A stretch of DNA of 64,000 bases from Adenophora triphylla var. japonica (taxonomy: Eukaryota; Streptophyta; Magnoliopsida; Asterales; Campanulaceae), in contig JAFEMH010002443.1 of NCBI GenBank assembly GCA_022495995.1, forward strand, positions 186,001 through 250,000, in the 5' to 3' direction. Below the pieces are notes generated by a model. It was given only the letters and a program-made list of their open reading frames with translations. It ran no database searches and was not told where the DNA came from. The position numbers and the translations under genes were made by a program. Position 1 is the stretch's first letter. Each line of letters starts with the position of its first letter. Below are positions 1 to 10,824 of this stretch, in pieces.

Positions 1-560
1 AGGTAGATTGCATGAAGATCTTCTCCATGGTGCACTATAAATACAAGGCATTCAGCACATGAGAAGCTACGGATTTTTAGAGAGAAAATTACTTACTCTT
101 CATTGTATTCGACATTATTGTTTTTAGGTTGTGAGTGAAGGTTGTGCCTTACATCCGTAACTCACATCTAGGTTTTCATAGAGTTCTCTTGTTTTACTTC
201 TGACTAGAATAGGTCTTACTTGGAAAAGGGGAGTTGTTCTTGTCATAGAAGGTGATTAGAACTCGTTTAGTATTTTCATATTTTAGTTTTTCACTTATTT
301 GTTTTTGTAAGCAACAAAAGTTTTTATAGTGAAAAGTTTTTGGGCGTAAGCCTAGTTTGCTGATCACATTGATCAGTAAGCGTAAATAATTCTTGAGTTA
401 TTGCATTTAATTTGCTTTAAATTATTTTATTCCGCTGCATTATCTGTGGATGTGTGGACAGTTGTGAGACACATCTGTACTCACATCCGTTATCTGTTGG
501 GTGATCAAAGTTTCCTAGCTACACGAAACTTTCTAAGGACAAAATCCTCATACCCTCGTT
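1..560. other. LTR-like non-coding sequence, partial
   Basis: No open frame of note. A TATA-like CTATAAATAC at about 45-54 is followed by T-rich sequence and by repeated ACATCC / CACATCTG words near 450-510, a layout often seen in the U3-R-U5 of plant LTR retrotransposons. I see no paired LTR, primer binding site or target-site duplication, so this could be ordinary intergenic DNA. The left edge is cut by the window. Confidence 0.25.
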
Positions 561-1002
561 AAACCAATCATCTTAAAATATTAACAGAAAAAAGAAACAA
601 AATATGGTTCCACAAATTTGCATTTGGCCAAGATAAGTGTAAGTCAATATGCATGGGAATTTGACTAACGGACAAACTATCCTTCTTTCAACATGATAAT
701 TTTGCCATTTTCTCATCCACAATGAAGACTAGGTCTATTAGTGAACCTGCTTGTATGAGAACTAAATTAAGGATTAAAGAGGCCAAAGTTATCTTTTCAC
801 AAGAGTTTCAATAATTCCAACTCTCAATCAGGAATGAGTAATGGGATCCTTCAGAATATATGAGAGTCGCACAAGAAATACATAGAATTAGATTCCCATT
901 CTTGGATTCCATGTGGATGAAGCAAACATGGCCTAGAGTTGAAAGACAGTTAAATACTTTCCACCCATTTTCTATGATTAGTCCTCTGGTACACCAAATA
1001 TA
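561..1002. other. Intergenic, no feature recognised
   Basis: AT-rich sequence without a convincing coding frame, repeat or terminal motif. A 72-codon frame on the minus strand (808-1026) resembles nothing I know and runs into the adjacent hAT element. Confidence 0.4.
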
Positions 1003-1010
1003 TTTATGCA

Positions 1011-1878
1011 CAGGGCCAGTTCTCATAATTTAGAGGTCCTGTGCAAAGTTCAAAATGAGGCCCCAAAAACACTTAGATTGAAATTTGGATTATGAATTAG
1101 TCAATTAGATTGGAATTTGGATTATAAATTTGGATTACAAATTTAGATTGGAATTTGGATTATGAATTAGTCAATTAGAAGTCAGGACTCAGGACATCAG
1201 GAGACTTCAAATTGCTCTTCCAATTCCAATTCCAAATCCTAATCAAAAGCTTTCAATCGAATTGCAAAGCACACTCCCTATCTCAATCTATAGTACTCAC
1301 CAAATTGGGAAAAAAATACCTTGGCGACGTAATCTATTTCGGCGAACTTGAAGGCGATGTCGAGACAACGGAAGAGAGGGGGAAACGAGTGAGCAAGCGT
1401 GTGAGAATGGGGCAATTTCGAGACGATCATCTAGGGATGTTCCTCTCGGACCTCCCCAATCGACAAATTGCTCTTGGACTGCAAGTGGGAGGTGGAATTC
1501 GAAACCAACAAGGCCTAAATTTGAGTTACCCACCCGATTGTGCATCGTAATTCCACGCCTTCAAGCTGCGATTTTGGTTCTTGTGGTACGACGTCAATGG
1601 ATTGGACGGCCGCTGGGCTAGGGTTTGATGGCGGGAGAGAATATTGATTGCTGTGAGAGGAGCAACACTGCAACAGAGGGAGCGGGGGAGGGTTAATAAT
1701 TGGAGCCGATCGATCAGCTAAATGGAGGAGGAGGATTGAGGAAGACGAGGAGCCGATCGATCAGATCAATCAATGGAGAAAGAAATATATATAATGGTTT
1801 TTTTTTTTTTTTGGTGCCCCTTGAAATTTTGAGGCCCTCAGCGAGAGCTCACCTCGCTCATGCCAAAGGCCGGCCCTG
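1011..1878. mobile_element. hAT-type non-autonomous element (868 bp) with 8-bp target-site duplication
   Basis: Starts CAGGGCC and ends GGCCCTG. It is flanked by the identical 8-mer TTTATGCA at 1003-1010 and 1879-1886, the duplication length of hAT elements. Sequence just inside the ends is also inverted (the GAGGCCCC stretch near 1058 and GAGGCCCTC near 1830). No transposase frame remains. The middle (about 1210-1550) is less AT-rich and open on both strands (112 codons +, 82 codons -), so it may be captured host sequence, but I recognise no protein. Confidence 0.85.
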
Positions 1879-2019
1879 TTTATGCAAACCTATTTCTCTT
1901 AATCTTGCTTAGAACAGAAAGAACAAGTATCAAGAAGATAATGATTACCGGTCATTAAAAAGAATGATATTACCTGATTACCCTTTCTTGCCCCTTTTGA
2001 GATCTGCGCCAAACCTATA

Positions 2020-2286
2020 CTCCCTCCGTCCCATTAATTAGTTCATCATTTTGGTCTCGGCACGCAAATTAAGGGTGGAGAAAATGTTGTGAGTGTAATA
2101 GTAAAATAGGAGATAGAATGAGTGGAGGAAATAATAAATTGAAAAGTGTTGTGAGTGTAATAGTGAAATAGGAGAGAGAATGAGTGGAGAAAATAGTAAA
2201 GATTCTTTGTCAAAAAAGAAAAGGTGAAACTTCTAACGGGACGCCATTTTGGGTAATTGGTGAAGTTATTAATGGGACGGAAGGAG
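2020..2286. mobile_element. Stowaway-type MITE (Tc1/mariner), 267 bp
   Basis: Terminal CTCCCTCCGTCCCAT is matched by ATGGGACGGAAGGAG at the other end, with TA at 2018-2019 and 2287-2288. The inside has the GAGAGAATGAGTGGAG words shared, in reverse orientation, by most other Stowaway copies here. Non-coding. Confidence 0.9.
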
Positions 2287-2348
2287 TACAACGTTTTTAA
2301 TCGGACAGGAGGTAATCTTTCTCTTAGCGAACGTCGCAGTCCTCCAAC

Positions 2349-2645
2349 TTATTTGTAATTTGGACTATCGGGCACAGCATCAGAACTACTCGAGGACGAA
2401 TGCTCATAAGAAGACGCATTCCTAAAAACCTCTGGGTGCAATCTACGTGAAGGTGAGAAATTAAATGCATCCTCGGCATTTGCACGAGCATTGTCATGCT
2501 CTTCATGCTCATCCTCAGCATTTGCTCAAGCATCGTCATGCTCTTGATTCTCACCCTCAACATTTGTAAAAGCATCGTCATGCTCTTGATTCTCACCCTC
2601 GCCATTTGAAAGAGCATCGTCATGCTCTGGATTCTCATGAGCATG
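2349..2645 (-). pseudogene. C-terminal fragment of an acidic, repeat-containing protein
   Basis: Read on the minus strand, about 95 codons end at a stop at 2349-2351. The N-terminal part is a ~54 bp (18-residue) tandem repeat seen at least three times, around EHDDA and NVEGENQ, very rich in Glu, Asp and Asn. After it comes a Ser-rich tail around SPSRRLHPEVF and SSSSSSDAV. One in-frame TGA interrupts the repeat. The in-phase repeat and compositional switch suggest a real C terminus of a nuclear or cytosolic protein, now a fragment. I do not recognise the family. Confidence 0.45.
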
Positions 2646-2650
2646 CCCTT

Positions 2651-2746
2651 AATTGGAAAAAACATTAATCTCAATAAAATTCTATTTTTATTGAGATAAT
2701 ATTACAATTATTATCAATAATAATTTTAGTCTTATTATTAATCAAG
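2651..2746. repeat. AT-rich repeat, second copy at 34139-34232
   Basis: About 95 bp starting ATTGGAAAAAACATTAATC is nearly identical to 34139-34232. Both copies lie upstream of a TOM40 copy (0.5 kb and 1.7 kb), so it may be part of the same segmental duplication. It contains a short inverted repeat (CTCAATAAAA...TTTATTGAG), so a small MITE is also possible. Confidence 0.6.
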
Positions 2747-2994
2747 TCGTTGTACAGAGTGATTTTTGATTTTGGGTATTCTCGCATAGATTGAGTTAAA
2801 TTCTCAGAACCCAAAATCACGGATGGTAAATTGAACCCTTTGGCTTTATCCCATAGCTCGGCAACCGTGATTATGAGCTTTGGCTTACAATCCTTGACTT
2901 GTTTGGAAATTTCATGGACGGTGTAAATTGGGTTGACTGTGGTGGCGATGGCGCCAAGGGCTATGACAAAGAAGAAGGATACTGGAAATTGAAC
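2746..2994 (-). pseudogene. 4-coumarate-CoA-ligase-like (AMP-binding enzyme) fragment
   Basis: An open minus-strand frame of about 83 codons runs down from 2994. It contains GAIATTVNPIYT followed by KQVKDCKPKLIITV and ELWDKAKGFNLPSVILG, which I recognise as the N-terminal third of plant 4CL and 4CL-like acyl-CoA synthetases. These enzymes adenylate a carboxylic acid and transfer it to CoA, in phenylpropanoid or peroxisomal fatty-acid metabolism. The nucleotide-binding motif (SSGTTG type) and the catalytic C-terminal domain are absent, and no start codon is available. It stops close to the AT-rich repeat at 2651-2746. An isolated exon fragment, not a gene. Confidence 0.75.
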
Positions 2995-2999
2995 ACATG

Positions 3000-3118
3000 A
3001 GATGTTTCTCGTGTGAGTTCGTGTGAACTCACACGAGATGTGTCTCGTGTGAGTTCACACGAGATGAGTCTCGTGTGAGTTCACACAAGATGTGTCTCGT
3101 GTATACTTACACGAGACG
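3000..3118. repeat. Hairpin minisatellite, ~26 bp unit, about 4 copies
   Basis: Tandem units contain CTCGTGTGAGTTCACACGAG, itself an inverted repeat with 9-bp arms. The first unit is longer, with an extra GTGTGAACTCACAC. Each unit could extrude as a hairpin. It lies between the 4CL-like fragment and the TOM40 pseudocopy. Confidence 0.85.
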
Positions 3119-3226
3119 AGCAAGAACAGCGTTGAAATATTTCGTTCCCTGTATTTTTCGTTCCCTGTATTTAACCATATCCGGTTTAGGTTTCACCAAC
3201 CCCTTTCTCTCTTTCTGACGGAGAAG

Positions 3227-3769
3227 TGATGTAAATAGGTGCAGCGGAATAAAGGAACAGTAGTAACTGGATAGGCAATTAATCGAAACAACGACTAATT
3301 GACCCAATTCGAATCCACGAATTAGGATTTGGCAAGAACAACACCAACAATTGATGAGATTCTTGGAGAGACAAAGGAATCCACCTTCACGAAGGAATCC
3401 ACCTTCAACAAGTCTAAAAAAGACTCACAATTGCAAGCAATCAAATAATTTATCAAAATTCAACTCCCTAAAACAAAACCCCTAAAAGAGTATTTATACT
3501 AGTCTATCAATGCTGAAAACCCTAAAGAAAACGAAATAAACGAAGTGCCAAAAATACCCCTACTTTAATTGTTCAAAACAGAAAAGAAAATAAACTGTTG
3601 CGAATTCCGTCAGTTGGGCGGTCGCCCAAGCCTCGCTGCGCGGTCGCCCATGTAAACAGGCGTTCTTCCCTTGCGTGAATCCTCTCCTGGGCGGTCGCCC
3701 ATCCTCCCTTGGGCGGTCGCCCACTTGTCCAGCCCTGGTCCTTTGTTTCTGGCGATCCTTGCTACATCA
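3227..3769 (-). repeat. 3' LTR of the gag-protease gypsy element
   Basis: 543 bp, TGATGTA...TACATCA, about 97-98% identical by eye to the other LTR. Four copies of a near-palindrome GGGCGGTCGCCCA (one as GCGCGGTCGCCCA) cluster at about 3615-3725. A purine-rich tract lies directly outside (3770-3784, minus strand AAAGAAGGGGTGTA). Confidence 0.93.
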
Positions 3770-5565
3770 TACACCCCTTCTTTAAAATGATTCGTCCCTG
3801 AATCATGTGCTGAAAAAGGAACACGTCCCTTGCATGAGACTTCCTTCTTGGGTCTTCTCGCCGCGTGTACAGATGCCTTCTTATGAACGGATGGTTTGCT
3901 TTTCGTAGGTCCATGTGTTGCAGTACCTGAAAGAAAAGGTTTTGGAACAAACAAGGAAATAACCCCTTTCCTGTCCCCTTTACTACCGTGTGCTCCTTTA
4001 GCTTTCAATGGACAAAGAGTAAACTTGACTCCATCCTTCATAAAACTGATCAAATTAGTCCGCCCACAATGCATAGACCCAACATCAAAATGCCATGGCC
4101 TCCCAAGCAACAACTGACAAGCGCTCATATCCACAATGTCACACGTAATCACATCCATATAGGTGCCGACAGAAAAAGGAATGATACACTGATGTGTTAC
4201 CTTCAAAGAGCCCGTAGCATTTATCCACCCAACAAAATAAGGAGAAGGATGGTTACGCACCTCAAGTTGGAGCTTATTGACTAGACCACGTGCCACCAAG
4301 TTCTCACTGCTTCCACTATCAATAATAATGTGTACTGCCATATCATTGACTTTGCCCATTGTACGGAATATATTATGTCGAGCAGGATTAACCTCTTCCA
4401 CGGGAGTAGGCAACAAAAGTTTACGAACCGCATACGACTCATGGTCCTCGCAGTCATCATCATCCCCATTAGGGTCGAGATAAACGACCTCATCATCACC
4501 ATCCTCACGCTCCACCACATTAACATTCTTTCTGAGAGGGCAACCACTAGAAATATGGCCTGCCTCCCCACATTTAAAACACTTGGTGCCATAGTTTTTG
4601 GCATAAGGATTCGCATTTTGTTGACCACCAGCAGCAGGAGCAGCGGGCTTCTTAGCCGAAACAACACCCGGATTAGTTTGACCGGCAACAACGGGTTTAG
4701 CACCCACACCCTGTGTTGTCTCTTTGGCCACAATCGCATTACCAACAGAAGAGTAAGAACCGGTGCTCCCAAGAGTAGTAAGCTGACGTTCAACTGTGGA
4801 AGCCCGATCAATAGCCTCATCCAAAAAGTGAACAGGTGTTAACTCAACCTGATTACGAATATCAACACGAAGCCCAGAAATAAACCTAGCAAATCAACTG
4901 TGCATCCGACTCACACAAATCATTACGTGCAGACCAAGAGTGAAATTCGTTCGTGTAAGCACCCACAGATTTAGTACCCTGTACACACTCCAAAAATTTC
5001 CGATATAGTTTTTGTTCAAAATCAGAGGGCAAAAATCGTTGCCTCAAGGCTTGTTTCATCACAGGCCACTCAGTAATCATAGGTCGATTGTTACGAATAT
5101 TTTGGGTGCGTAATTGCTTCCACCAAGCAGATGCACCACCCTCAATTTATAAGCCACATAAGGAACTTGTCGTTCCGCAGGAATATTCATTAAAGCAAAA
5201 TATATTTCTACTTCCTCAAGCCAATCAGAAAACTCAATCATATCTAATTCACCAGAAAAGAATGGCAAATCAGCTTTAATTTTAGGGGATTGTTCATAAA
5301 CAGGATTACCTCCGACCGACTGACCACGACGATTAAAAGCCCCACGTTCGACATGTTCATCTTGTCGATCTGGCCTTTGCCCAAGATTGCCAATACTAAC
5401 TTGCAAAGTCTGCAAAGCCTCTGTCAACAATCTATCCCTTTCAGTGCGTTCCGCCTCTCTTTGCTCTTCGCGTTCAATACGCTCTGCTTCGCGATGCTCC
5501 AAATCCTGTCGGAATCGTTCTAGCACAGCAGCCAAATCACCAGGGTTTGCTTGATTGTTGGCCAT
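3610..5565 (-). pseudogene. gag-protease polyprotein of the gypsy element, frameshifted twice
   Basis: The start is the ATG at 5565 (MANNQANPGDLAAV), followed by a Glu/Arg-rich helical stretch and the gag core (DWLEEVEIYFALM). A frame change near 5140 moves reading to 4886-5080 (MITEWPVMKQALRQRFLPSD, retrotransposon-gag core) and another near 4888 to the 404-codon frame 3610-4824. In that last frame, residues 82-95 are a CCHC zinc knuckle (CFKCGEAGHISSGC), 105-127 are acidic, DSG at 169-171 is the aspartic-protease active site, and LLGRPW at 238-243 is the second protease signature. The frame runs through the polypurine tract and stops inside the LTR. The second shift abuts a CTG triplet, so it could be a sequence error. 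Confidence 0.9.
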
Positions 5566-5582
5566 CTCACTCCTTGGATCGT

Positions 5583-5598
5583 CCGTTATCTGATACCA
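5583..5598 (-). other. Primer binding site, initiator tRNA-Met type
   Basis: Minus-strand TGGTATCAGATAACGG lies two bases inside the LTR. The first ten bases are complementary to the 3' end of plant initiator tRNA-Met; the usual continuation is changed. Confidence 0.8.
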
Positions 5599-5600
5599 AC

Positions 5601-6143
5601 TGATGTAAATAGGTGCAGCGGAATAAAGGAACAGTGGTAACCGGATAGGCAATTAATCGAAACAACGACTAATTGACCCAATTCGAATCCACGAATTAGG
5701 GTTTGGCAAGAACAACACCAACAATTGATGAGATTCTTAGAGAGACGAATGAATCCACCTTCACGAAGGAATCCACCTTCAACAAGTCTAAAAAAGACTC
5801 ACAATTGCAAGCAATCAAATAATTTATCAAAATTCAACTCCCTAAAACAAAACCCCTAAAAGAGTATTTATACTAGTCTATCAATGCTGAAAACCCTAAA
5901 GAAAACGAAATAAACGAAGTGCCAAAAATACCCCTACTTTAATTGTTCAAAACAGAAAAGAAAATAAACTTTTGCGAATTCCGTCAGTTGGGCGGTCGCC
6001 CAAGCCTCGCTGCGTGGTCGCCCATGTAAACAGGCGTTCTTCCCTTGCGTGAATCCTCTCCTGGGCGGTCGCCCATCCTCCCTTGGGCGGTCGCCAACTT
6101 GTCCAGCCCTGGTCCTTTGTTTCTGGGGATCCTTGCTACATCA
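5601..6143 (-). repeat. 5' LTR of the gag-protease gypsy element
   Basis: 543 bp, same termini as 3227-3769. Differences include CTG/CCG and CTG/CTT changes near the ends. The GGGCGGTCGCCC cluster is at about 5989-6096. Confidence 0.93.
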
Positions 6144-7191
6144 AGAAGATTCAAACAATCCATAACCTGTAATGGCGACGCTCATTCCTCCGGCTGGTTC
6201 AGCAACATCAGTTCCGCCGGCGGCAGCGAAAGTTGATTACATGGACCTTCCTTGTCCCATCCCTTACGAAGAAATCCACCGCGAAGCTCTAAGTTAGTAT
6301 CTTCCGATCCACTCTTGTTTTTTTAGTTCGCATTGCCGGAATTTGTACGGCTTACTTCGCTGTTTACTTGAATTGGTAGAATAATCGAAGATCTTACAAA
6401 TCTTAAACCCCAATTAACATTCTTCAATTTTGAATATTATCTAGGGGTGTTAGTATCTTTAATTTTTATTATTGAGCTTTTATTTAAGCTCAGTTTATTT
6501 ACGGGCTCGATTATTTATCTAAAGGAAAGAAATTTGATAGTTAACTATTGCGATCATTAATTGGCAATGGCAATGGCAATGGCAATGGCAAAGCCCGGAT
6601 TTTTTAGACAGAGGTCAAGATTTATGTGTATTAATTGGCAATGGCAAAGCCTGGATTTTTCTTTTTGGAAGGGGACAAGATTATTCTTGGAGTAGGAGTA
6701 GACTTATGTTTTGATTGAAATTTAAATTAGGAGTAGACTTATGTGTTATTGTATGAATTTGGTTTAAATTGAATAAATTGGGCTCTTATAAAGATTTGAC
6801 TCAGTAAGTGCACCCATAAAGATATGACTCAGTAAGTGCACCCGTAAGTGCTGGTTTTATTTATTCAGCATTCATATTTTTTTGGAAAAAGCTCAATGAC
6901 TGCTAAAAGAGAAATGCTAATCCTCGCTAGCCGTTGCTATATATCTTGGGAAGCGAATGTCGCTAATTGACCCTTGAGAATAAATCTTACTTTAATCTTG
7001 TAGTTTCTGCTGTAGGGCTCATTGCTTGACCAACATCGAGTGAATTCCTCATTTTCTAATGAAATGCACTTTTTAGTCATTGTTAAATCCTTGGATGTTA
7101 AATTATTTACCTACATTATTACAACTTTTTACTTTCATAAGGGATAATTAAAGAGAGGGTATAACTGGAAAGATAAAATATAAACAAAGTA

Positions 7192-7470
7192 CTCCCTCCT
7201 CCCGCTCGAAAAAACACAAATTTTCTTTTTGAGTGTCCCATTTAAAAACACTTTTTCAAAAAGGAAAGTTTTTATTACTATTTCACTCACTCATTCTCTC
7301 TCCTACTTTACTTTTACACTCACAACATTCTCTCTCCTAACTATTTCTCCCACTCATTTTCTCTTCTATTTAATTTTTTATACTAACAACATTTAAACTT
7401 TTTCTCTTTTCTACATCACTTTCCTTAATTTGCGTGCGAGGTTGGTTTTGTGTCTCTTCGGACAGGAGGG
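7192..7470. mobile_element. Stowaway-type MITE, right end damaged
   Basis: Begins CTCCCTCCTCCCGCTCGAA after TA (7190-7191) and ends TTCGGACAGGAGGG, losing the last bases and the right TA. The intact TOM40 gene has no MITE at the matching intron 1 site (after AAACAAAGTA, 37230). The DNA to its right jumps straight to exon 3, so the damaged end marks a deletion breakpoint of about 340 bp. Confidence 0.85.
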
Positions 7471-7498
7471 TTTGGCGCCAACTTTATTGACCCAAAGG

Positions 7499-7731
7499 TG
7501 AAAGGATTGCAAAAGGTAATTCTTCTATTGATCCTTGTGATGTATTTATACAAAAGTTTGAGAGAGTTCTATGGGATTTTGACTATCTCCTAATCTATTA
7601 CAAATGATATGCAAATAATTTGAATTTAAATACAAGATATACTAAAATAAAAACTGAAATATTTTACAAGATAATGAGAAGTAGATCATGTTCCAGGCGG
7701 ATTCTTTGGAGGATTCTTGGTATGCTTAACA
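7499..7731. mobile_element. Short solo LTR (233 bp) with TSD AAAGG
   Basis: TGAAAGGATTGC...GCTTAACA is inserted exactly at the exon 3/intron 3 junction of the pseudocopy, with AAAGG at 7494-7498 and 7732-7736. The intact gene lacks it. TATTTATACA inside could be a promoter element. No internal region, so an LTR-LTR recombination product or a TRIM-like fragment. Confidence 0.8.
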
Positions 7732-8021
7732 AAAGGTACATTACATACACTTGTCACTTATTGAGGCCTATAATTATCAAGCTAACAATAGCTTTCTCCT
7801 ATTTTCCAAAGTTGATGCTTTTTGGGAGGATTTTGACTGATGGGAGGGTGAACGCCAGACTGAAGTGTGACTTAACCGAGAATCTTACTCTGAAAGCCAA
7901 TGGTCAGGTAAGTACAACTACATTTTATGTACAGAACTTTTATTATTGAGGTTTCCAGGACATAAAATCTGAGTAAACTAAACATAACTCCCGATTTCCT
8001 TCTTCTGTGTAATGTGTTTAT

Positions 8022-10226
8022 TTCTAGAGAAAGAATTAGACGAATGGTGACGGGTTTGACAACTGGACTTTATGTTTCGGAATAGTCTAGTCCGGGTCGT
8101 TGATGGAACCCTTTGGCTACAAGGCGGGCTTTGTATTTGTGGATGGTATTGTCGGGGTTATATTTTATACGAAAAACCCATTTGCAACCGACAATGTTTG
8201 GTGCTTCATGGGAAGGGACTAAGGACCAAGTTTGATTGCGTAAGAGTGCATTGTACTCATCACGCATGGCCTCATGCCAATGGGGAGTGGAGAGGGCCTG
8301 TTTGGTGGTGGTTGGGAGGGAGGTAGGTGAGGAGAGAGTGGTTAGGTTCGCATATTTAGGGTTGGGTTTGCGTATACCATGGGAAAGACAGGTGGTTATG
8401 GTGCGGTTTGGTGGAGTTGGGGCAGCGATGTGAGTGGGTAAGTTGGGTTCGGCAGAGGGAGCAGGGTTGGGGATGGAGGCGGAAGCAGGAGGGTGTGGGG
8501 AGTCACCGTAGGTGGTCGGGCAAAGGTTGGGGTGGTGATGGTACATTTGGGATGTTGTTGACAAAGCAGTGTGTTTTGAGGATTGATGTCGGTAGTGGGT
8601 GATAGGAGAATGGGAATGGAGAAGGCACACCATTCAGATGAAGAGAGAGGAGGAGTAGTATGTTGAGATGTGAGGGAAGTGTATGGAAATTCGTTTTCAA
8701 TGAATTTGACATGGCGAGAGGTATAGAGACGTTGAGTTTTAGGATCTAGACAATGGTAGGCACTTTGAGAGGAAGAATAGCCAATAAAGATGCAAGGAGT
8801 GGATTTTGGGGCGAGTTTATGAGGAGTGTATGGTTTGAGCCATGGGTAGCAGAGGCATCCAAAGCTACGGAGTTTGTGGTAGTTTGGTGAGGTTTGAAAG
8901 AGGCGGAAATAAGGTGAGTCATTTTGAAGAGTAGGAGTTGGGAGCCTGTTTATAAGATAGGCTGCTGTCTGAAGAGCGTGAGTCCAAAAAGTGAGGGGAA
9001 GGTTAGCATGAGAGAGAAGAGAAAGACCCGTTTCGACAAGATGGCGATGACGCCGTTCGGCGAAACCGTTGTGTTCTGGAGTGTGGGGAGGTGAAGTAAG
9101 GTGGGTAATGCCATTATTTAATAGAGAAGGGGTGAGTTTTAGGTATTCCCCTCCATTATCTGAGAATACTTGGATTATGGGACGATTGAAGAATTTTTCA
9201 ACAAGAGCTTTGAAGCGGGTGAAGGTGGCATAGGTATCGGATTTGTTTTTAAGAGGGTATAACCATGTGTATTTGGTGTGGTGGTCAACAAAGATGACGT
9301 AGTATTTGAAATTATCATGCGATAGTATAGGAGACGTCCATACATCGGAGAAGATAATTTCGAGAGGGGCATTGGTTTGTATGGAAGAAGTAGAGAAAGG
9401 TAATTTGTGACTTTTATTTATGTCACAGGCATTGCAATTGGAGTAGGGTTTTGATGAGATAGGCAGAGAAAATTGTTTTTAGAGTATGGAAATAATAGGG
9501 GTTGCGGGATGGCCTAGTTTGTGGTGCCACGAGTGGAGAGAGTTAGTGGTACTAGGGTGTGCTTCAATGAAAGCGGAAGTGTTTGTGGGGACATGAGGTT
9601 GTGTCGGGTTCCAAAGGTAGACACCTTGGTCAATGATTCCATGAAGAAGAGGTTGTTTTGATGCGATTGATTTAATGGTGAAGGATGATGGTGAGAATTC
9701 AATGATAGCATGATTATCCTTACGTAATTGTGAGACGGAAAGGATGTTTCTAGAGATGGTAGGAACATGTAAGGTATTATGAAAGTGAAGTGTGAAGGTG
9801 GGGTTGGAAAGGGTAAATGTACCAATGTTGGAGATGGGAAGAGAGGAGCCATCACCTATGATTACACCATCATTACCATGATATGGGCGATGAAGAGTAA
9901 GGTTTTGTAGGTTGTTGGTGATGTGGTGTGTTGCCCCACTATCCACAAGCCAGGATGTGAAGATGGTAGAAGGGGCAGCATGCGGTGTGTACGCGAGGGT
10001 GGAGATTCCGAATGGTTGGTGGCGAGAATGTTGATTGGGTTGGGTTGTGTAGATGGTGGGATGGAGGGAAAAGTAACGGTGGGATAATCCCTCTTGAATC
10101 GATTACAATGGGACGTAACATGTCCCTTGCAATTGCGTATTGGCACTTACCATTGAAGAAGCCCGAAGTATGGTTGTGGGTGGCCGATGGCACTAGGGTT
10201 TGGGTTGTATAGTCATGAGTAGCCAT
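8022..10226 (-). pseudogene. copia copy A: knuckle, protease, integrase, start of RT
   Basis: Minus strand from 10226: MATHDYTTQT start, knuckle region broken by frame changes, protease DSGATHHITNN (frame 9479-9946), pre-integrase HKLGH, integrase (about 8640-9475) and the first part of RT_2 (KWVFRIKYNPDN, KARLVAKGFHQRPGLDYSET). It then breaks at 8069, near a CTG in the other copies, and ends at 8022. A TAA at 9479-9481 replaces a CAA (Gln) codon of copies B and C, a C-to-T change on the coding strand that looks like true decay. Everything 3' of RT is absent. Confidence 0.9.
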
Positions 10227-10395
10227 GGTAGAATAGTAAGGTTTTGAAAATGAGGTGACGGATGTTGCGGGTGCACGAAGTGTAGATTAGGTTGGGGTTT
10301 ACGGAGGAGGAGATGAGAAAGATGGCTGGTGGGGTTTAGCCGAGAGCAAGTTGGGGTTTGGGAGAAATGAAGGAAAGTGTTTTATTTGATCACAA

Positions 10396-10408
10396 TGCTC
10401 TGATACCA
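10396..10408 (-). other. Primer binding site of copia copy A
   Basis: Minus-strand TGGTATCAGAGCA abuts the LTR and matches the complement of plant initiator tRNA-Met 3' end. In copies B and C the same site reads GATACC preceded by GCTC or GCTCTAC instead of GCTCT, so the CTG triplet is altered in both. Confidence 0.88.
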
Positions 10409-10824
10409 TGTGAAGACTTTGGCAAATGATGATTTTTACATTGCACAACTGAGATTATATATACAAAGGAGAGAGCTATATGAAGAGACTAAACAAGATA
10501 CATTAATCAAAATTAAAGCAACAATCTGTATGTACACGATCTGAAGTGGAAGCATCATGGAAGGCAACAGACGCATGAGGCGGGCGCTTGGTGCAAGTTG
10601 AGGCGGCAGCCTCGGAGACGTAAACTTCACCATGGTGAGAACAGCCGAGGCGGGCGCCTGGGGTCCGGTGGTGCGGCCGCCCGGTTCTCCGAAGCTCCAG
10701 CCATGGTGTTTTCACATTGAGGCGGGCGCAGATTTGTGTGAGGCGGACGCCTCACATGTTGGTGATGTATGTTGATTCTTAACAATGGCACGAGCAGACC
10801 TGGGAAGAGTTTTGATCCTTAACA
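10409..10824 (-). repeat. copia LTR between copies A and B
   Basis: 416 bp, plus strand TGTGAAGACTTTGG...GATCCTTAACA. Contains GAGGCGGACGCCTC and several AGGCGGGCGC words. Aligned with the other two LTRs it is nearly identical, with differences mainly at CAG/CTG triplets. Confidence 0.93.

Larger units (their letters stand above)
3227..6143 (-). mobile_element. Ty3/gypsy element with gag and protease only (2917 bp), TSD AGAAG
   Basis: Two 543-bp LTRs begin TGATGTA and end TACATCA. The target duplication AGAAG is perfect (3222-3226, 6144-6148), and joining the flanks restores the TOM40 5' UTR. The element is on the minus strand: primer binding site next to the LTR at 5601-6143, polypurine tract next to the LTR at 3227-3769. 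The 1.83 kb interior holds gag, a CCHC knuckle and an aspartic protease. There is no room for reverse transcriptase, RNase H or integrase, so it must have moved with enzymes supplied by another element. Confidence 0.95.
3184..8005 (+). pseudogene. TOM40 5'-end duplicate, interrupted and truncated
   Basis: A partial copy of the TOM40 gene at 35960-43886. It holds the 5' UTR end (3184-3226, then 6144-6171), exon 1 with ATG at 6172 (6172-6292; one change in the Ala/Glu-rich stretch), most of intron 1, the last ~26 bases of exon 3 (7471-7496), intron 3, exon 4 (about 7814-7908) and intron 4 to 8005. Homology stops there, just before the exon 5 acceptor. Exon 2 and most of exon 3 are missing exactly where a Stowaway MITE lies (7192-7470). 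A gypsy element (3227-6143) splits the 5' UTR and a solo LTR (7499-7731) splits intron 3. Introns are retained, so this is a DNA duplication, not a retrocopy. It cannot encode the channel. Confidence 0.95.

Noticed and set aside
1212..1550. 112-codon frame inside the hAT element as a transposase remnant
   Set aside because: No hAT dimerisation or BED motifs, and the opposite strand is equally open.
6172..7908. TOM40 duplicate as a second working gene
   Set aside because: Exon 2, most of exon 3 and exons 5-11 are absent and the leader is split by a retrotransposon.
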